Shown one piece after another: positions 25,468 to 36,507 of a DNA stretch of 64,000 nucleotides. The DNA is taken from the NCBI RefSeq assembly GCF_016728505.1, contig NZ_CP068159.1:310001-374000 (forward strand), read 5' to 3'. The translations under genes were made by a program, and so were the position numbers. This stretch comes from Corynebacterium riegelii. GTDB lineage: Bacteria; Actinomycetota; Actinomycetes; Mycobacteriales; Mycobacteriaceae. The number at the start of each line of letters is the position of its first letter. Position 1 is the stretch's first letter. A model generated the notes under the pieces. It was not told where the DNA came from, searched no databases, and saw only the letters and a program-made list of their open reading frames with translations.

Positions 25468-27303
25468 CTAACCGTTGAGCGTGTTGTGCTCCTTATCCGG
25501 CAGGAACTGCACAATCTGATCGCGCGGGTTGAAGCGCTCGCCGATGCGGCGCACCGACACCGGCTGGCCCGGACGAGCCTTCCTGCCCTGCTCATAATCC
25601 ACAAACGCGGTCTCATTCAGCGGACGTGCGATCACCGTAAACGGCGCAACAGCGGTTGAAGTGGTGCCATCCGGATACGTCACCAACACCTCAACGTTGA
25701 TGGTCTCGCCTACCCTCGCCCAGGACTGCGGCGTAAACCGCACCACCTCATTACCGCCTGCGTCCGTGGTGATCTCCGCGCCGGGCGTGGACGTCAACAA
25801 CGTCGTACCCTCCGGCAGCGGCTGGTTGCTGAAACGCTCACCGTTTCTTGTCAGCGTGGCAAGCGGCGGCACCGAAACCGCCGTCTGACCTGGGCGCACG
25901 TACGCCGGCTTAAACGAGGTTTCAAACGCATCTGCGTACGGACCATCCGGTGCGGCCGGCGGCTCATAAGGCGCATCAGGACCACCGGGAACGGGCAGCG
26001 GCTGCTCCTCCGTCTCAATAATGATGGACGTTGCCGCCACCTCACGCCCAGTGATCTTCGTGATCAACACCGCCGTGAACACATCACCACGGTTCACGTT
26101 CTCCGGCACCTTGTACGCAACATTGCCAAACGCATCCAACGACGGCACCGGCGCACTGCCCGACACCTGCAAACCGTTGAGGTACCAAATCTCCCGCACA
26201 CCCTCGTGTGGAAGGCTGCCAACGCCCTCCAACTGCACCGCATCACCCGGGCGCGCCGGGGCGTCAGTCATGTTGAAGCCCTGCTCTTGGTCCGCAACCT
26301 TGGCGCGAATCTGCAGATCCACCACCACCGGCAGGGCGAAATCAACGCTGTTTTCCTCCACGGCTTCAAACTGCGGCGTTTGCCACTTCCCCACCGCCGG
26401 CACCTGCTTGCCATGAGGATCCTCAACGTAGGCATAGAGCAGGTTTGCGTCAGCGTCTTGCGCGTCTTTCGGCAGGCGCACGGTGTAGCGGCCTTGGACA
26501 ATCGGTGCCGATACGGTGGTTAAGATTGCCTCTGGGTTCTGTTCAAGCGTGTGTTTGGTGGACGCAGGGTCATTTCCAACCTTGTCCTTCCAGGCAGGAT
26601 CCAGCACAGAGACCACCACCCGGTAGTCATCCAGCGCCGCGGTACCGCCACGACCATCGGCGCCAAAGGCCACCGTGCCGTGCAACCAGTTGGTTTGGGC
26701 CTGTCCCTTGTGAGGACCAGCGTTGTCCTCAACCCACTGATCACGGGGTTTTACCATGTAGCCCGCATCCGGGATTTCATACGTGCGCACGTGCAGCGGC
26801 CCAACATGGGATCCCGCCGTTAGCCCGGCCTTGCCTGGCTCCACACGGACCCACTCACCAAAACCAAAGTCTGCTCCATCGGCGTACGGCAGGAGCTGAT
26901 TGTTTGTTTGCGCCCCCTCTAACTCCCCAAACCACACCCTGAAACGCTGGCCCTCTTTCGAGGTAAACACACGTTTCTTATTCACGCGGTCCACAAACCC
27001 ACCGCTGGTATCAAAGGCGAAACGGGTCTGATCCCCGTCACGCTTCATCTCAGTGCGGTACACGGGTGAAACCGCACCGTCCCTATCCATCCACTGGAAA
27101 TAAACCTGGGTGCCTTCAGGGATTTCGTTGCTGTGCGCGAAGCCGGCGACGCTGGTGCCCGTTTCGGCGTTGGCTACTGGGAGAAACGGTGAAGAAGCAG
27201 GTGAAGGAGCAGGTAAAGGAGCAACCGCCTGCACGCCCGTTATCGCAAGCGCGGCAGCAACCACTGCTGCGCCGAAGCCACGCTGGCCTCGCCCCATCTT
27301 CAC
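25468..27303 (-). CDS. N-terminal half of a secreted Ig-like/YPDG surface protein (truncated by in-frame stop)
   Basis: 611 residues from the ATG at 27303. Signal peptide at about 1-35 (GFGAAVVAAALAITGVQAV). Residues about 50-330 form a beta-rich N-terminal region with YFQWMDRDGAVSP and similar strands, typical of Gram-positive adhesin heads. Two Ig-like repeats follow, the second with the YPDG hallmark (VLVTYPDGTTSTAV). The frame ends at TAG 25470-25468 in the middle of the next repeat. As it stands, the product is secreted but has no membrane anchor, so it would be released. The intact protein would probably be a surface adhesin. The two parts and the metalloprotease make a cell-surface locus. 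Confidence 0.85.
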   Translation of the reverse strand: MKMGRGQRGFGAAVVAAALAITGVQAVAPLPAPSPASSPFLPVANAETGTSVAGFAHSNEIPEGTQVYFQWMDRDGAVSPVYRTEMKRDGDQTRFAFDTSGGFVDRVNKKRVFTSKEGQRFRVWFGELEGAQTNNQLLPYADGADFGFGEWVRVEPGKAGLTAGSHVGPLHVRTYEIPDAGYMVKPRDQWVEDNAGPHKGQAQTNWLHGTVAFGADGRGGTAALDDYRVVVSVLDPAWKDKVGNDPASTKHTLEQNPEAILTTVSAPIVQGRYTVRLPKDAQDADANLLYAYVEDPHGKQVPAVGKWQTPQFEAVEENSVDFALPVVVDLQIRAKVADQEQGFNMTDAPARPGDAVQLEGVGSLPHEGVREIWYLNGLQVSGSAPVPSLDAFGNVAYKVPENVNRGDVFTAVLITKITGREVAATSIIIETEEQPLPVPGGPDAPYEPPAAPDGPYADAFETSFKPAYVRPGQTAVSVPPLATLTRNGERFSNQPLPEGTTLLTSTPGAEITTDAGGNEVVRFTPQSWARVGETINVEVLVTYPDGTTSTAVAPFTVIARPLNETAFVDYEQGRKARPGQPVSVRRIGERFNPRDQIVQFLPDKEHNTLNG

Positions 27304-27475
27304 TCCTCAAGCCCCAGACCTTCATCGGCTCTTCCCCACCGACCACTAAGAGACGGCTGGAAGAACCTCCAAAGAAACCGGAAAGAACACTAAAAGTTAT
27401 CTAATCAACGCTAACCTTAGTAGCTTCCGGAGGGACGGCGCCAACCAACATCCGAGCAAACGCCTGGGCGACTCC

Positions 27476-27553
27476 CTGACAAAGTTGACGACGCTATTTT
27501 GCCGACCTGGGCGTTTGCCGAAGGCACTAAGGGCCGCCCGTCGAATTTGTCAG
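27476..27553. repeat. CTGACAAA...TTTGTCAG element, copy E
   Basis: 78 bases with the same ends; the interior (GACGACGCTATTTTGCC, then CCTGGGCGTTTGCCGA) is nearly the same as copy D. Lies in the 374-base gap between the surface-protein gene and hspR, where no gene is seen. Confidence 0.8.
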
Positions 27554-27577
27554 CCGGGGCCATCGCGGGGATGCAAC

Positions 27578-27631
27578 AATTCCGGGAGCACGTGCCGCCG
27601 CCTGGGCGTTTAGGGTCCGGAATGCAGTAAT
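27578..27631. repeat. AATTCCGGG...CCGGAATGCA element, copy 2
   Basis: 54 bases aligning with 7655-7709; its right end merges into the hairpin at 27622-27647. It follows copy E of the CTGACAAA family after 24 bases. Confidence 0.5.
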
Positions 27632-27647
27632 CGGCGGATTACTGCAT
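27622..27647 (-). terminator. Perfect 11-bp hairpin after hspR
   Basis: ATGCAGTAATC and GATTACTGCAT flank a 4-base loop, 31 bases past the hspR stop. There is no T-run, so it may end transcription weakly or be part of the repeat element. Confidence 0.45.
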
Positions 27648-27677
27648 CGTCAGGAGCCACTGAGCGGCTGGTGTTCT

Positions 27678-28043
27678 TTAGCGGCGGCGTCGTGAAGCAA
27701 AAGGCTCCCATGCCACGATCGCTGTGGAGCGCGGCACGTGGACGAGTTCGCCGCGGGAGCGCCTGGACGCGGAACGCTCCTGCTCAAGCTCGGCCTGCAA
27801 CGATTCGATCTGCTCGGTCAGCTCAATGATCGTCTTGATGCCGGCCAGGTTCACGCCCTCCTCCTGGGAGAGGTACTGCACGCGTCGCAACAGAGCGATG
27901 TCGCGCGCGGAGTACCTGCGGCCGCCACCGGAGGTGCGCTGCGGCGTGACCAACCCCATGCGGTCATAGGTGCGCAGGGTTTGGGCGTGCATTCCGGTCA
28001 GCTCAGCGGCGACGGAAATTGCGTAGAACTGCTCCTTTGCCAT
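27678..28043 (-). CDS. hspR: MerR-family heat-shock repressor HspR
   Basis: 121 residues. A MerR-type winged helix spans about residues 6-75: YAISVAAELTGMHAQTLRTY, then GLVTPQRTSGGGRRYSARDI. A coiled-coil dimerisation helix (IELTEQIESLQAELEQ) follows. HspR binds inverted repeats of the GTTGAGT-N7-ACTCAAC type, found in this window upstream of clpB and dnaK, and needs DnaK as co-repressor in actinobacteria. It is the last gene of the dnaK-grpE-dnaJ-hspR group, starting 40 bases after dnaJ ends, so it autoregulates. A C-terminal basic stretch (ASRRRR) is normal for the family. Confidence 0.95.
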   Translation of the reverse strand: MAKEQFYAISVAAELTGMHAQTLRTYDRMGLVTPQRTSGGGRRYSARDIALLRRVQYLSQEEGVNLAGIKTIIELTEQIESLQAELEQERSASRRSRGELVHVPRSTAIVAWEPFASRRRR

Positions 28044-28083
28044 GTGTCTTCACCTCCTAAAACTCCTGAAACTCCTCAAACTC

Positions 28084-29283
28084 CTAGACTGCCCCGGCCC
28101 ACCCGGCGCGCGGGTCAAAGCCGGAGTCTTTCTCAGCCTGGGCGTAGGTGCGAAGTGCGCTCATGGCGCCGGCGTCCAAATCGCCGGAGCGGGGCACGGC
28201 TACTTCCACGGTCACCAGCAGGTCGCCAGCGCCGGATTTCCGAGCAACGCCGCGGCCCTTCACGCGCAGCGTCCTGCCGTTCGGGGTGCCGGCGGGAATC
28301 TTCACGCGCACTGGTTTGTCCAGCGTCGGTACCGCCACGGTCCCGCCAAGCGCGAGCTCGGTGAAGGACACCGGCACGGTTATCTCCAAGTCGTCGCCGT
28401 TGCGGGTGAACACCTTGTCCGGGCGCACGTGCACGGTGACAAACAGGTCGCCGGAGGGCTTGCCGTTCGGGCCGGCCTCGCCTTGGCCGGCAAGGCGTAC
28501 CTTCTGGCCATCCTCAACACCTGCGGGGATACGCACGGTGATCGAACGGGTGCGGCGCACGGTGCCGGTGCCGTTACACGTGGTGCACGGGTCTTCGATA
28601 GCTTCGCCGGTGCCGTTGCAGTTGCTACACGGGCGTGCCATGCCGAACGCGCCGGAGTTTTCCCGCACGTAGCCGGACCCGTTGCACACGCCACAGGTGT
28701 GTGTCTTGCCGGATTTGGAGCCGGATCCGTGGCAGGTGGTACACGGTGCGTCGCCAGTCAGCTCAACCGGGAAGGTTGTGCCTTTGGCTGCCTCGCGGAA
28801 ATCAATGGTTATTTCCGTTTCAACGTCGGCCCCCCGCGACGGCCGAGCGCTCCTGCCAGCACCGCCGCCGCGGTTAAAGAAGCCACCGAGGATATCACCA
28901 AGGCCGCCGTCTCCAGCTTGTCCACTAGCCCCGCCGAAGATGTCTCCGAGGTCGAAGTCTGCGCCGTCGAAGTTTGACGTCGACGTCGTGCGAAACCCGC
29001 CCGGGAACCCGGAACCACCTCCAAACCGGCCGAAGCCGCCTGAGCCAACCATTGATTTGAACTGGTCGTACTCTTTGCGTTTGGTTTCATCACCAACCAC
29101 GTCATATGCCTCGGCGACTCGCTTGAATTTCTCCTCAGCCGCCTTGTTGCCCGGGTTGGAATCTGGGTGGTTCTCGCGCGCGAGTTTGCGGTATGCCTTC
29201 TTAATATCAGCCGCCGACGCGCTGGAGCTCACGCCCAGGTCACCGTAGTAATCCTTGTTTGCCCATTCCTGTTGCATTGCCAT
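28084..29283 (-). CDS. dnaJ: Chaperone DnaJ (type I Hsp40)
   Basis: 399 residues. The J-domain (about 10-75) contains [17 protein letters not shown] with the HPD motif. A Gly/Phe-rich segment follows ([14 protein letters not shown], then [10 protein letters not shown]). The zinc-binding domain has four C-x-x-C-x-G-x-G units: [25 protein letters not shown] and CTTCNGTG. The C-terminal substrate-binding part follows. It delivers substrates to DnaK and stimulates its ATPase. Start ATG 29283 has AGGAGG nearby; a second ATG lies two codons on. A strong hairpin terminator separates it from grpE upstream, so it may have its own promoter. Confidence 0.96.
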   Translation of the reverse strand: MAMQQEWANKDYYGDLGVSSSASAADIKKAYRKLARENHPDSNPGNKAAEEKFKRVAEAYDVVGDETKRKEYDQFKSMVGSGGFGRFGGGSGFPGGFRTTSTSNFDGADFDLGDIFGGASGQAGDGGLGDILGGFFNRGGGAGRSARPSRGADVETEITIDFREAAKGTTFPVELTGDAPCTTCHGSGSKSGKTHTCGVCNGSGYVRENSGAFGMARPCSNCNGTGEAIEDPCTTCNGTGTVRRTRSITVRIPAGVEDGQKVRLAGQGEAGPNGKPSGDLFVTVHVRPDKVFTRNGDDLEITVPVSFTELALGGTVAVPTLDKPVRVKIPAGTPNGRTLRVKGRGVARKSGAGDLLVTVEVAVPRSGDLDAGAMSALRTYAQAEKDSGFDPRAGWAGAV

Positions 29284-29313
29284 AGCCCTCCTCCTTTCTT
29301 TCTCTTTCCTGTT

Positions 29314-29357
29314 TTAAAAAAGCCGGGGCAAGCGTTCGCCGCTCGCTCCCGGCTTTG
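29314..29357 (-). terminator. Strong hairpin terminator between grpE and dnaJ
   Basis: On the minus strand AAAGCCGGG-A-GCGAGCG-GCGAA-CGCTTGC-CCCGGCTTT forms a 16-pair stem with one bulge, followed directly by TTTTAAAA. It lies about 35 bases past the grpE stop and 30 bases before the dnaJ start. Confidence 0.85.
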
Positions 29358-29389
29358 GGGCCATCATGCTTATCGACGCCCTACGCCAC

Positions 29390-30031
29390 CTACTCCGACG
29401 CCCCCACCGGATCAGCCGGTGCAGCCGGGTCGCCGATGATCACCATGGCGTTGCGTACGAGCGTGCCGCCGAGCGTGTAGCCCTTGCGCAGCACCGAGGC
29501 GATGACCTTCTCATCACCTTCGGAGAGGTCTTGAACAGCCTCGTGTACTTCCGGGTCGAACGCTTCGCCTTCAGCGCCGAACGCCTTCAGGCTCTGGCCT
29601 TCAAGCGTGCTGCGCAGCTTGTCACCAAATGCCTTGAGCGGGCCTTCGGCCATGTCGCCGTGCTGCTCTGCCAAGTCCAGGTCATCCAGGATCGGCAGCA
29701 TCTTCTCGGCGAACTTTGCCTTGGTCAGTTCTGCGATCTGGGTGCGCTCGCGTTCCGTGCGACGACGGTAGTTTGCGTACTCCGCACTCACACGCTGCAG
29801 GGACTCGGTGCGCTCAGCCAGCTGGAGCTCAACGTCGCTCACCGTGCCGTCACCGTCAGCGTCCGGGTCAACCGGGTCTACGTCTACCTCAGCGTCAGCG
29901 TCTGCCGCGTCAGCGAGTTCCGCTTCAAACGCTTCGGCTTCCGCCTGGTCCGGGGACACGAACTGCTCGTCCGTGTTCTCCGGCGCGCCCGGGTCATCCG
30001 GCATCTGCGGATTCACGTTGGGTTCAGTCAT
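29390..30031 (-). CDS. grpE: Nucleotide exchange factor GrpE
   Basis: 213 residues. An acidic N-terminal extension (about 1-70, rich in Asp/Glu) precedes a long helix and the beta-domain. Hallmarks: [19 protein letters not shown] (about 78-96), [13 protein letters not shown] and the C-terminal [12 protein letters not shown], then [19 protein letters not shown]. GrpE dimers speed ADP release from DnaK. It lies 32 bases downstream of dnaK. A terminator follows before dnaJ, so dnaK-grpE may be made in excess over dnaJ-hspR. Confidence 0.96.
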   Translation of the reverse strand: MTEPNVNPQMPDDPGAPENTDEQFVSPDQAEAEAFEAELADAADADAEVDVDPVDPDADGDGTVSDVELQLAERTESLQRVSAEYANYRRRTERERTQIAELTKAKFAEKMLPILDDLDLAEQHGDMAEGPLKAFGDKLRSTLEGQSLKAFGAEGEAFDPEVHEAVQDLSEGDEKVIASVLRKGYTLGGTLVRNAMVIIGDPAAPADPVGASE

Positions 30032-30063
30032 AGCTTCTCGCGTCCTTTACCTACTTGTTGTCC

Positions 30064-31941
<1,878 letters not shown>

Positions 31942-31948
31942 TTAGTAA

Positions 31949-32070
31949 GTTGAAGCTCCTCGACTCAACTTCACGGCCGCCACTGTAGCAGAAGACCTAG
32001 CGAGGTTGAGCCTGTCGCGCTCAATCCTTACAACGGCACATACACAAAAGTTGTTCCCACTCGACTCAAC
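31949..32070 (-). promoter_or_regulatory. dnaK heat-shock control region: SigH-type promoter and HAIR sites
   Basis: On the minus strand GGAACA (32057-32052) and GTTGTA (starting 32034) are 17 bases apart, the same spacing as at clpB. A good HAIR repeat GTTGAGC-N7-GCTCAAT lies at 32005-32025. Two half-degenerate copies follow the same GTTG...ACTCAAC layout at 32050-32070 (over the -35) and 31949-31969 (close to the dnaK ribosome site). HspR binding is inferred from the consensus. Confidence 0.75.
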
Positions 32071-32112
32071 TTTTCTTGTTTCGGCAGGTCAGAGCAGGTT
32101 GCTTGCCGACGC

Positions 32113-32910
32113 CTAACGCTGCCAACCAGCCAACACATCGTCGATAAGCGGACGCGCGGCAACACCCAAACCGAACAACGCCAAGAGCCCAAGTACCGCA
32201 CCCGCGATGCCAAGACCCATAACCTGGCCTGTTGTCATGGAGCTTCCCGCCATCACCGTTCCGCTGCCGGACTTGCCATCGGCACACGTTGACAACGCCT
32301 TGCCGTAGGACAAAATCGGCCCAGCGAACTCCGGCGCGTATTCCTTTGCCAAGTTAATGATCTGCTCACGGACATCACCGACGCTGCCGCCGAAGAGGAT
32401 GCCGCCGATCGTGCCACCGGCCGCCGACTCGAGGTCCACGCCATACAGCGGGCCTTGGTCATACGCCCCTTTCTGGCTGACCGTGATGGTCTGCGCGGAA
32501 ACCACTTCTTTCTTCGACGCATTGATGAAGCCGATCATGCGCCAGTACTTATCTTTTTGACTGCCTACGGCAAGGGCGGCCTGCGCGTTGGAGATCTTCA
32601 GATCCGGAGGAATCGGAAGGTCGCTCGCCTTCTTCACGTCCTTGCGCTGGCCGTACTCCCACACGATTTGCGCTTGCTCCTTGGCTTTTTCGCCCTCGAA
32701 GCTGTCACGAACCTGCTCACCTAAGCGAGCGAAGAGCGTGGAGTACGCATTGTTAACACGCTCTTTGTCCGTGTCCGTGAACGTGATGGTGCACTGCTTG
32801 GTGCCAGCGTCATATGTAGTCTCGTACGCCTGCGCCTGCGGAGCGGCAATAATCAGGGAGGTAGCAGTAGCTGCTGCCACGGCGGTGGCAGTGAAACGTG
32901 AGATACGCAT
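32113..32910 (-). CDS. Secreted, C-terminally anchored corynebacterial protein (paralogue 1)
   Basis: 265 residues from the ATG at 32910 (MRISRFTATAVAAATATS), preceded by AAAAGGA; an earlier in-frame ATG is at 32937. A Sec signal peptide ends near AQA (about 30). The mature N-terminus (CTITFTDTDKERVNNAYSTL) is closely related to that of the protein at 38552-39889. The body is helical and the C-terminus has one TM segment (GLGIAGAVLGLLALFGLGVA) followed by ARPLIDDVLAGWQR. No LPXTG, so it is probably membrane-tethered at the outer face. Function unknown. Close to dnaK, but with its own upstream gap. Confidence 0.85.
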   Translation of the reverse strand: MRISRFTATAVAAATATSLIIAAPQAQAYETTYDAGTKQCTITFTDTDKERVNNAYSTLFARLGEQVRDSFEGEKAKEQAQIVWEYGQRKDVKKASDLPIPPDLKISNAQAALAVGSQKDKYWRMIGFINASKKEVVSAQTITVSQKGAYDQGPLYGVDLESAAGGTIGGILFGGSVGDVREQIINLAKEYAPEFAGPILSYGKALSTCADGKSGSGTVMAGSSMTTGQVMGLGIAGAVLGLLALFGLGVAARPLIDDVLAGWQR

Positions 32911-33055
32911 TAGCGATTCCTTTTGCTTAGGAAACAATCAAGACTTCACCGAAAACTAACACGTTCAGGCCATCCAGTACAGGGTTTTGCGTAAGTAAAT
33001 TTTGTTGCGCCCATTTCGGCGTGAGCGCAACAGCAACCGGATCAGAACAGGCGGA

Positions 33056-34576
33056 TTAGAACAGGCCAGTCTCGTTCTCAGAGTAGGAAACCAGCAGGTT
33101 CTTGGTCTGCTGGTAGTGCGCCAGCATCATCAGATGGGTCTCGCGGCCAATGCCGGACTTCTTGTAGCCACCGAAAGCCGCGTGGGCGGGGTACTGGTGG
33201 TACTGGTTCACCCACACACGACCAGCCTGGATCGCACGACCAGCGCGGTACGCCGTGTTTGCAGAGCGAGTCCACACACCAGCGCCAAGGCCATACTCAG
33301 TGTCGTTGGCAATGCGGATTGCATCGTCGTAATCCTTGAAGGTGGTCACCGACATCACCGGACCGAAGATCTCCTCCTGGAACACGCGCATGTCATTGGT
33401 GCCCTTAAACACTGTCGGCTCAATGTACAGACCGTTTTCCAGGCCCGGGATCGAGTTCACCCCACCACCAATGAGCACCTCAGCGCCCTCCTTCGGGCCA
33501 AGCTCAAGGTAGGACTTAATCTTGTCCATCTGCTCCTGGGAAGCCTGGGCCCCCATCATCACATCCGTGTCCAAGGGGTTACCGGTCTTGATGCGCTTGA
33601 CGCGCTCAACGCCCAGCTCCAGGAACTCGTCCGCAATGGACTCATGCACCAACGCACGCGAAGGACAGGTGCACACCTCACCCTGGTTGAGTGCGAACAT
33701 GGCGAAACCTTCGATGGCCTTGTTCCTAAAGTCATCATCCCGGTCCATGACGTCCGCAAAGTAGAGGGAAGGCGACTTGCCACCAAGCTCCAGCGTGACC
33801 GGGATAATCTTGTCGGCCGCGGCCTTGTTAATGATCTTGCCAACCTCGGTGGAGCCGGTGAACGCGATCTTGTTAATCCGATCCGAGCCGGACAGTGCCG
33901 CGCCCGCCTCATCGCCGTAACCGTTGACAATGTTCAACACGCCCGGCGGGATCAGGTCTCCCACAAGATCCATCAAATACAGGATGGACGCCGGCGTTTG
34001 CTCAGCAGGCTTCAACACAATCGCGTTGCCAGCCGCCAGTGCCGGGGCGATCTTCCATGCGGCCATCAGCAGCGGGAAGTTCCACGGGATGATCTGGCCC
34101 ACCACACCAAGCGGCTCGTGGAAGTGGTACGCCACCGTGTCGTCATCAATCTGGCTAAGGCGGCCCTCCTGCGCGCGGAGGGCACCTGCGTAGTAGCGGA
34201 AGTGATCAATGGCCAACGGGATATCCGCGGCGAGGGTTTCACGAACCGCCTTGCCGTTCTCCCAGGTCTCTGCCACCGCGATCTCTTCGAGGTGCTCCTC
34301 CATCCGATCAGCAATCCTCAGCAGCACCAGCGAGCGCTCCTGCACGCTGGTCACACCCCATTTGGGCGCGGCCTTCTTCGCTGCGTCAATGGCAAGGTTG
34401 ATGTCCGCTTCGCGGCCGCGTGCGACCTGGCAAAACACTTCACCAGTCACAGGGGTGGCATTGTCAAAGTATTCTCCCGCGACCGGAGCGACCCAGTCGC
34501 CGCCGATGTAGTTTTCATAGCGCTTGCGGAACTTGACATTCGATTCCGGGGTTCCAGGGTTGGGGTAAACAGTCAC
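33056..34576 (-). CDS. ald: NAD-dependent aldehyde dehydrogenase, ExaC/acetaldehyde type
   Basis: 506 residues, GTG start at 34576 with AAGGAG upstream. Oxidises aldehydes, most likely acetaldehyde, to acids. Signatures: [20 protein letters not shown] (about 160-180), TGSTEVGK (about 240), catalytic Glu in LELGGKSP (about 268) and catalytic Cys302 in [14 protein letters not shown] second Cys at 304 sits next to it, as in ExaC/AldB relatives. C. glutamicum has ald beside the dnaK-hspR cluster, which matches this location; in that species ald serves ethanol and acetaldehyde use under carbon-source control. A palindrome upstream (34627-34642) may be an operator. Confidence 0.93.
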   Translation of the reverse strand: MTVYPNPGTPESNVKFRKRYENYIGGDWVAPVAGEYFDNATPVTGEVFCQVARGREADINLAIDAAKKAAPKWGVTSVQERSLVLLRIADRMEEHLEEIAVAETWENGKAVRETLAADIPLAIDHFRYYAGALRAQEGRLSQIDDDTVAYHFHEPLGVVGQIIPWNFPLLMAAWKIAPALAAGNAIVLKPAEQTPASILYLMDLVGDLIPPGVLNIVNGYGDEAGAALSGSDRINKIAFTGSTEVGKIINKAAADKIIPVTLELGGKSPSLYFADVMDRDDDFRNKAIEGFAMFALNQGEVCTCPSRALVHESIADEFLELGVERVKRIKTGNPLDTDVMMGAQASQEQMDKIKSYLELGPKEGAEVLIGGGVNSIPGLENGLYIEPTVFKGTNDMRVFQEEIFGPVMSVTTFKDYDDAIRIANDTEYGLGAGVWTRSANTAYRAGRAIQAGRVWVNQYHQYPAHAAFGGYKKSGIGRETHLMMLAHYQQTKNLLVSYSENETGLF

Positions 34577-34626
34577 GGGAGAACTCCTTTACATCTCACA
34601 GAAACTCAAGAAAGTGGTGTGGCACA

Positions 34627-34642
34627 CACTATAGCGATAGTG
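34627..34642 (-). promoter_or_regulatory. Palindrome upstream of ald
   Basis: CACTAT-AGCG-ATAGTG, a six-base inverted repeat about 50 bases before the ald start, overlapping a -10-like TATAGT. Possible operator; the regulator is unknown. The rest of the 361-base gap to the HNH gene shows no gene, only a one-mismatch GCTTATCGACG word at 34748. Confidence 0.35.
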
Positions 34643-34937
34643 AGCTGTATGCCACATTGCTGTTTCCTGTCAAGATCCTGCATATGGAGATCCCCTGCCG
34701 GCAGAGCCGGAAACATGAACCGCCATTCGAACGGTTGTTTGGCATTTTCTTATCGACGGCAAGGGCGTGTGGAATCGGTCGATATACTGAATGCAACCGC
34801 CAGCCTGTGTAGTGAATGTACATGCGGAAATAGTGAAATAAATGCAGGTTTACCCCTTGCGTATAGAACAGTTAGGCGGGTATAATTAGGGGCACAAAAC
34901 AACGGGAACATAGGGAACACAACACTGGGGGTAGACC

Positions 34938-36419
34938 GTGGGCGAACCATACTTCCGCACACAGCGACCAGAAGATCCACTAAGCACGTTCAGTCAAGGT
35001 ATTCGCGATATTTACTGGAATGCCTTCGGCCACTTCGCCACACCTGGGGCAAGTGTTGATATTGATGACTTCGACGTGACTGTGGTGGCCATGAGGGAAG
35101 CAACCGGCTGGACTAAAGGCTCGGTTGAGCAAGCGATCTTCTCCCATGCACGCCTGCAACACTTACCGAAGCTGCGAGCATTGCAGGCCAAGACGCGTGT
35201 GATGGATCTGCAGCATTTACGCGCCATCGATACCGTGCTTGCTGAACTCGGCCCAGAGATTACTGATGAAGCGTATGCCGAGTTCGACGAGATGTTGACT
35301 ACTACGTTTACCCCAACACGAGCCGGGCAACACACTCCACAAACCACGACGATTACTCGTCGTATCCGGGAGATGATTAAACGTATTGACCCAACGTGTG
35401 CCTACCAGCCGAAGCGGCGTCAGCAACGCGTGGCGCAGGCACATGTGGCTGATGACGCGTTGACGTTTGAGGAATCTGCATTTACCGGGACTGTGAAAAC
35501 ATTGGTCACACTGTCGACGAACCCGTTGACTGCGCGTGTGGTGCGAGACCACGTGATGGCTACTGCACGGGAGCAGAAGTTGTCGATGGCCGATGCGATG
35601 GTCAAACTGCTCTCCGGGGAGATCACCCCAACGAAGACGACCTTGCACGTGTTTGTGCCGAAGGGTCGTGAAGCCGGTGGGCCAGCCTATGTACCAGGTG
35701 TCGGCGCCTTGACTCCGGAAGCCACTGCGGCACTCGATGACCTGCTGGCTACAGCCAAGGTCACCGAAGTGGATATGGAGGCAGAACTTCAAACACATAC
35801 GGATAGCTACACCCCAACCGAAGCAATGCGACGCGTCGTCTGCGCACGCCACACGCACTGTGTGTTCCCGGGATGCAGTGTGCCGTCATTGAGGTGCCAG
35901 ATGGATCACCGGATTCCATTTGGCCAGGGTGGCAAAACCACACCAGGAAACCTCTACCCACTGTGCCAAAAGCACCACAACCTAAAAACCGATAAACGTG
36001 GTTTCTACGTCCCGGATCCGGATACCGGTGAAATCTTGTGGCTGTTTGCCAACGGCACGTATGAAACCTGCACCCCAGACAGCCTGATCGCACACAACAC
36101 CCACGCCCAGGCCCCACGGTGGAAGTCAAACCTTGAGCAAGTATGTGCTCGTCGCAATAAAGTGGCGCAGTTTTACGCCAAAGGCCACAAAATACTGGAC
36201 GATTTTGATAACCACCACAACAACCTCGGACAGGCCGACGCCCAAATCGCAGCACTAGAGGAAGAATACGGCCTTATCTTCCCAATCAAGGCAGTGCTCC
36301 CGGAGCCGTTGCCAAAAGAACCCGATTTTTCTGAACCGCCCTTCCCGGACCCAGAAGATGCCTACGCCTGGTCGGAAAACTACGACCCAGAAGAACTCGT
36401 CGATACCCGACCCGAGTAA
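34938..36419 (+). CDS. 13E12/DUF222-type HNH endonuclease
   Basis: 493 residues, GTG start at 34938. A long helical N-terminal region (about 1-300) of the DUF222/REP13E12 type precedes a C-terminal HNH nuclease with zinc ligands: CVFPGCSVPSLRCQMDHR, then GGKTTPGNLYPLCQKHHNLK (about 312-355). These genes are common multi-copy elements in actinobacteria; substrate and role are unclear. The stop codon lies inside the first copy of the 101-bp duplication that flanks the following insertion sequence, so the gene itself is intact. Confidence 0.9.
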   Translation: MGEPYFRTQRPEDPLSTFSQGIRDIYWNAFGHFATPGASVDIDDFDVTVVAMREATGWTKGSVEQAIFSHARLQHLPKLRALQAKTRVMDLQHLRAIDTVLAELGPEITDEAYAEFDEMLTTTFTPTRAGQHTPQTTTITRRIREMIKRIDPTCAYQPKRRQQRVAQAHVADDALTFEESAFTGTVKTLVTLSTNPLTARVVRDHVMATAREQKLSMADAMVKLLSGEITPTKTTLHVFVPKGREAGGPAYVPGVGALTPEATAALDDLLATAKVTEVDMEAELQTHTDSYTPTEAMRRVVCARHTHCVFPGCSVPSLRCQMDHRIPFGQGGKTTPGNLYPLCQKHHNLKTDKRGFYVPDPDTGEILWLFANGTYETCTPDSLIAHNTHAQAPRWKSNLEQVCARRNKVAQFYAKGHKILDDFDNHHNNLGQADAQIAALEEEYGLIFPIKAVLPEPLPKEPDFSEPPFPDPEDAYAWSENYDPEELVDTRPE

Positions 36420-36507
36420 GAGAATCCAGGTGGCCCGATCCAAAACAAAAAAACAGCCCGTTTTTCCGAAGGAGGCCTCGACCTGGTTCCTGGCTTGGGA
36501 CAAATGA
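36407..36507 (+). repeat. 101-bp direct repeat, left copy (target duplication)
   Basis: Starts CCGACCCGAGTAAGAG, including the last two codons and stop of the HNH gene, and ends GGGACAAATGA at the left end of the insertion sequence. Identical base for base to 38181-38281. It contains the AAAAACAGCCCGTTTTT structure that may end HNH transcription. Confidence 0.93.

Noticed and set aside
24085-27303. Programmed stop-codon readthrough at the TAG
   Set aside because: No structure or known readthrough context was identified next to TAG-CGG; a nonsense mutation is simpler, so readthrough is kept only as an alternative.
33002-34885. 627-codon plus-strand frame opposite ald
   Set aside because: Antisense shadow; ald has its catalytic motifs on the other strand.
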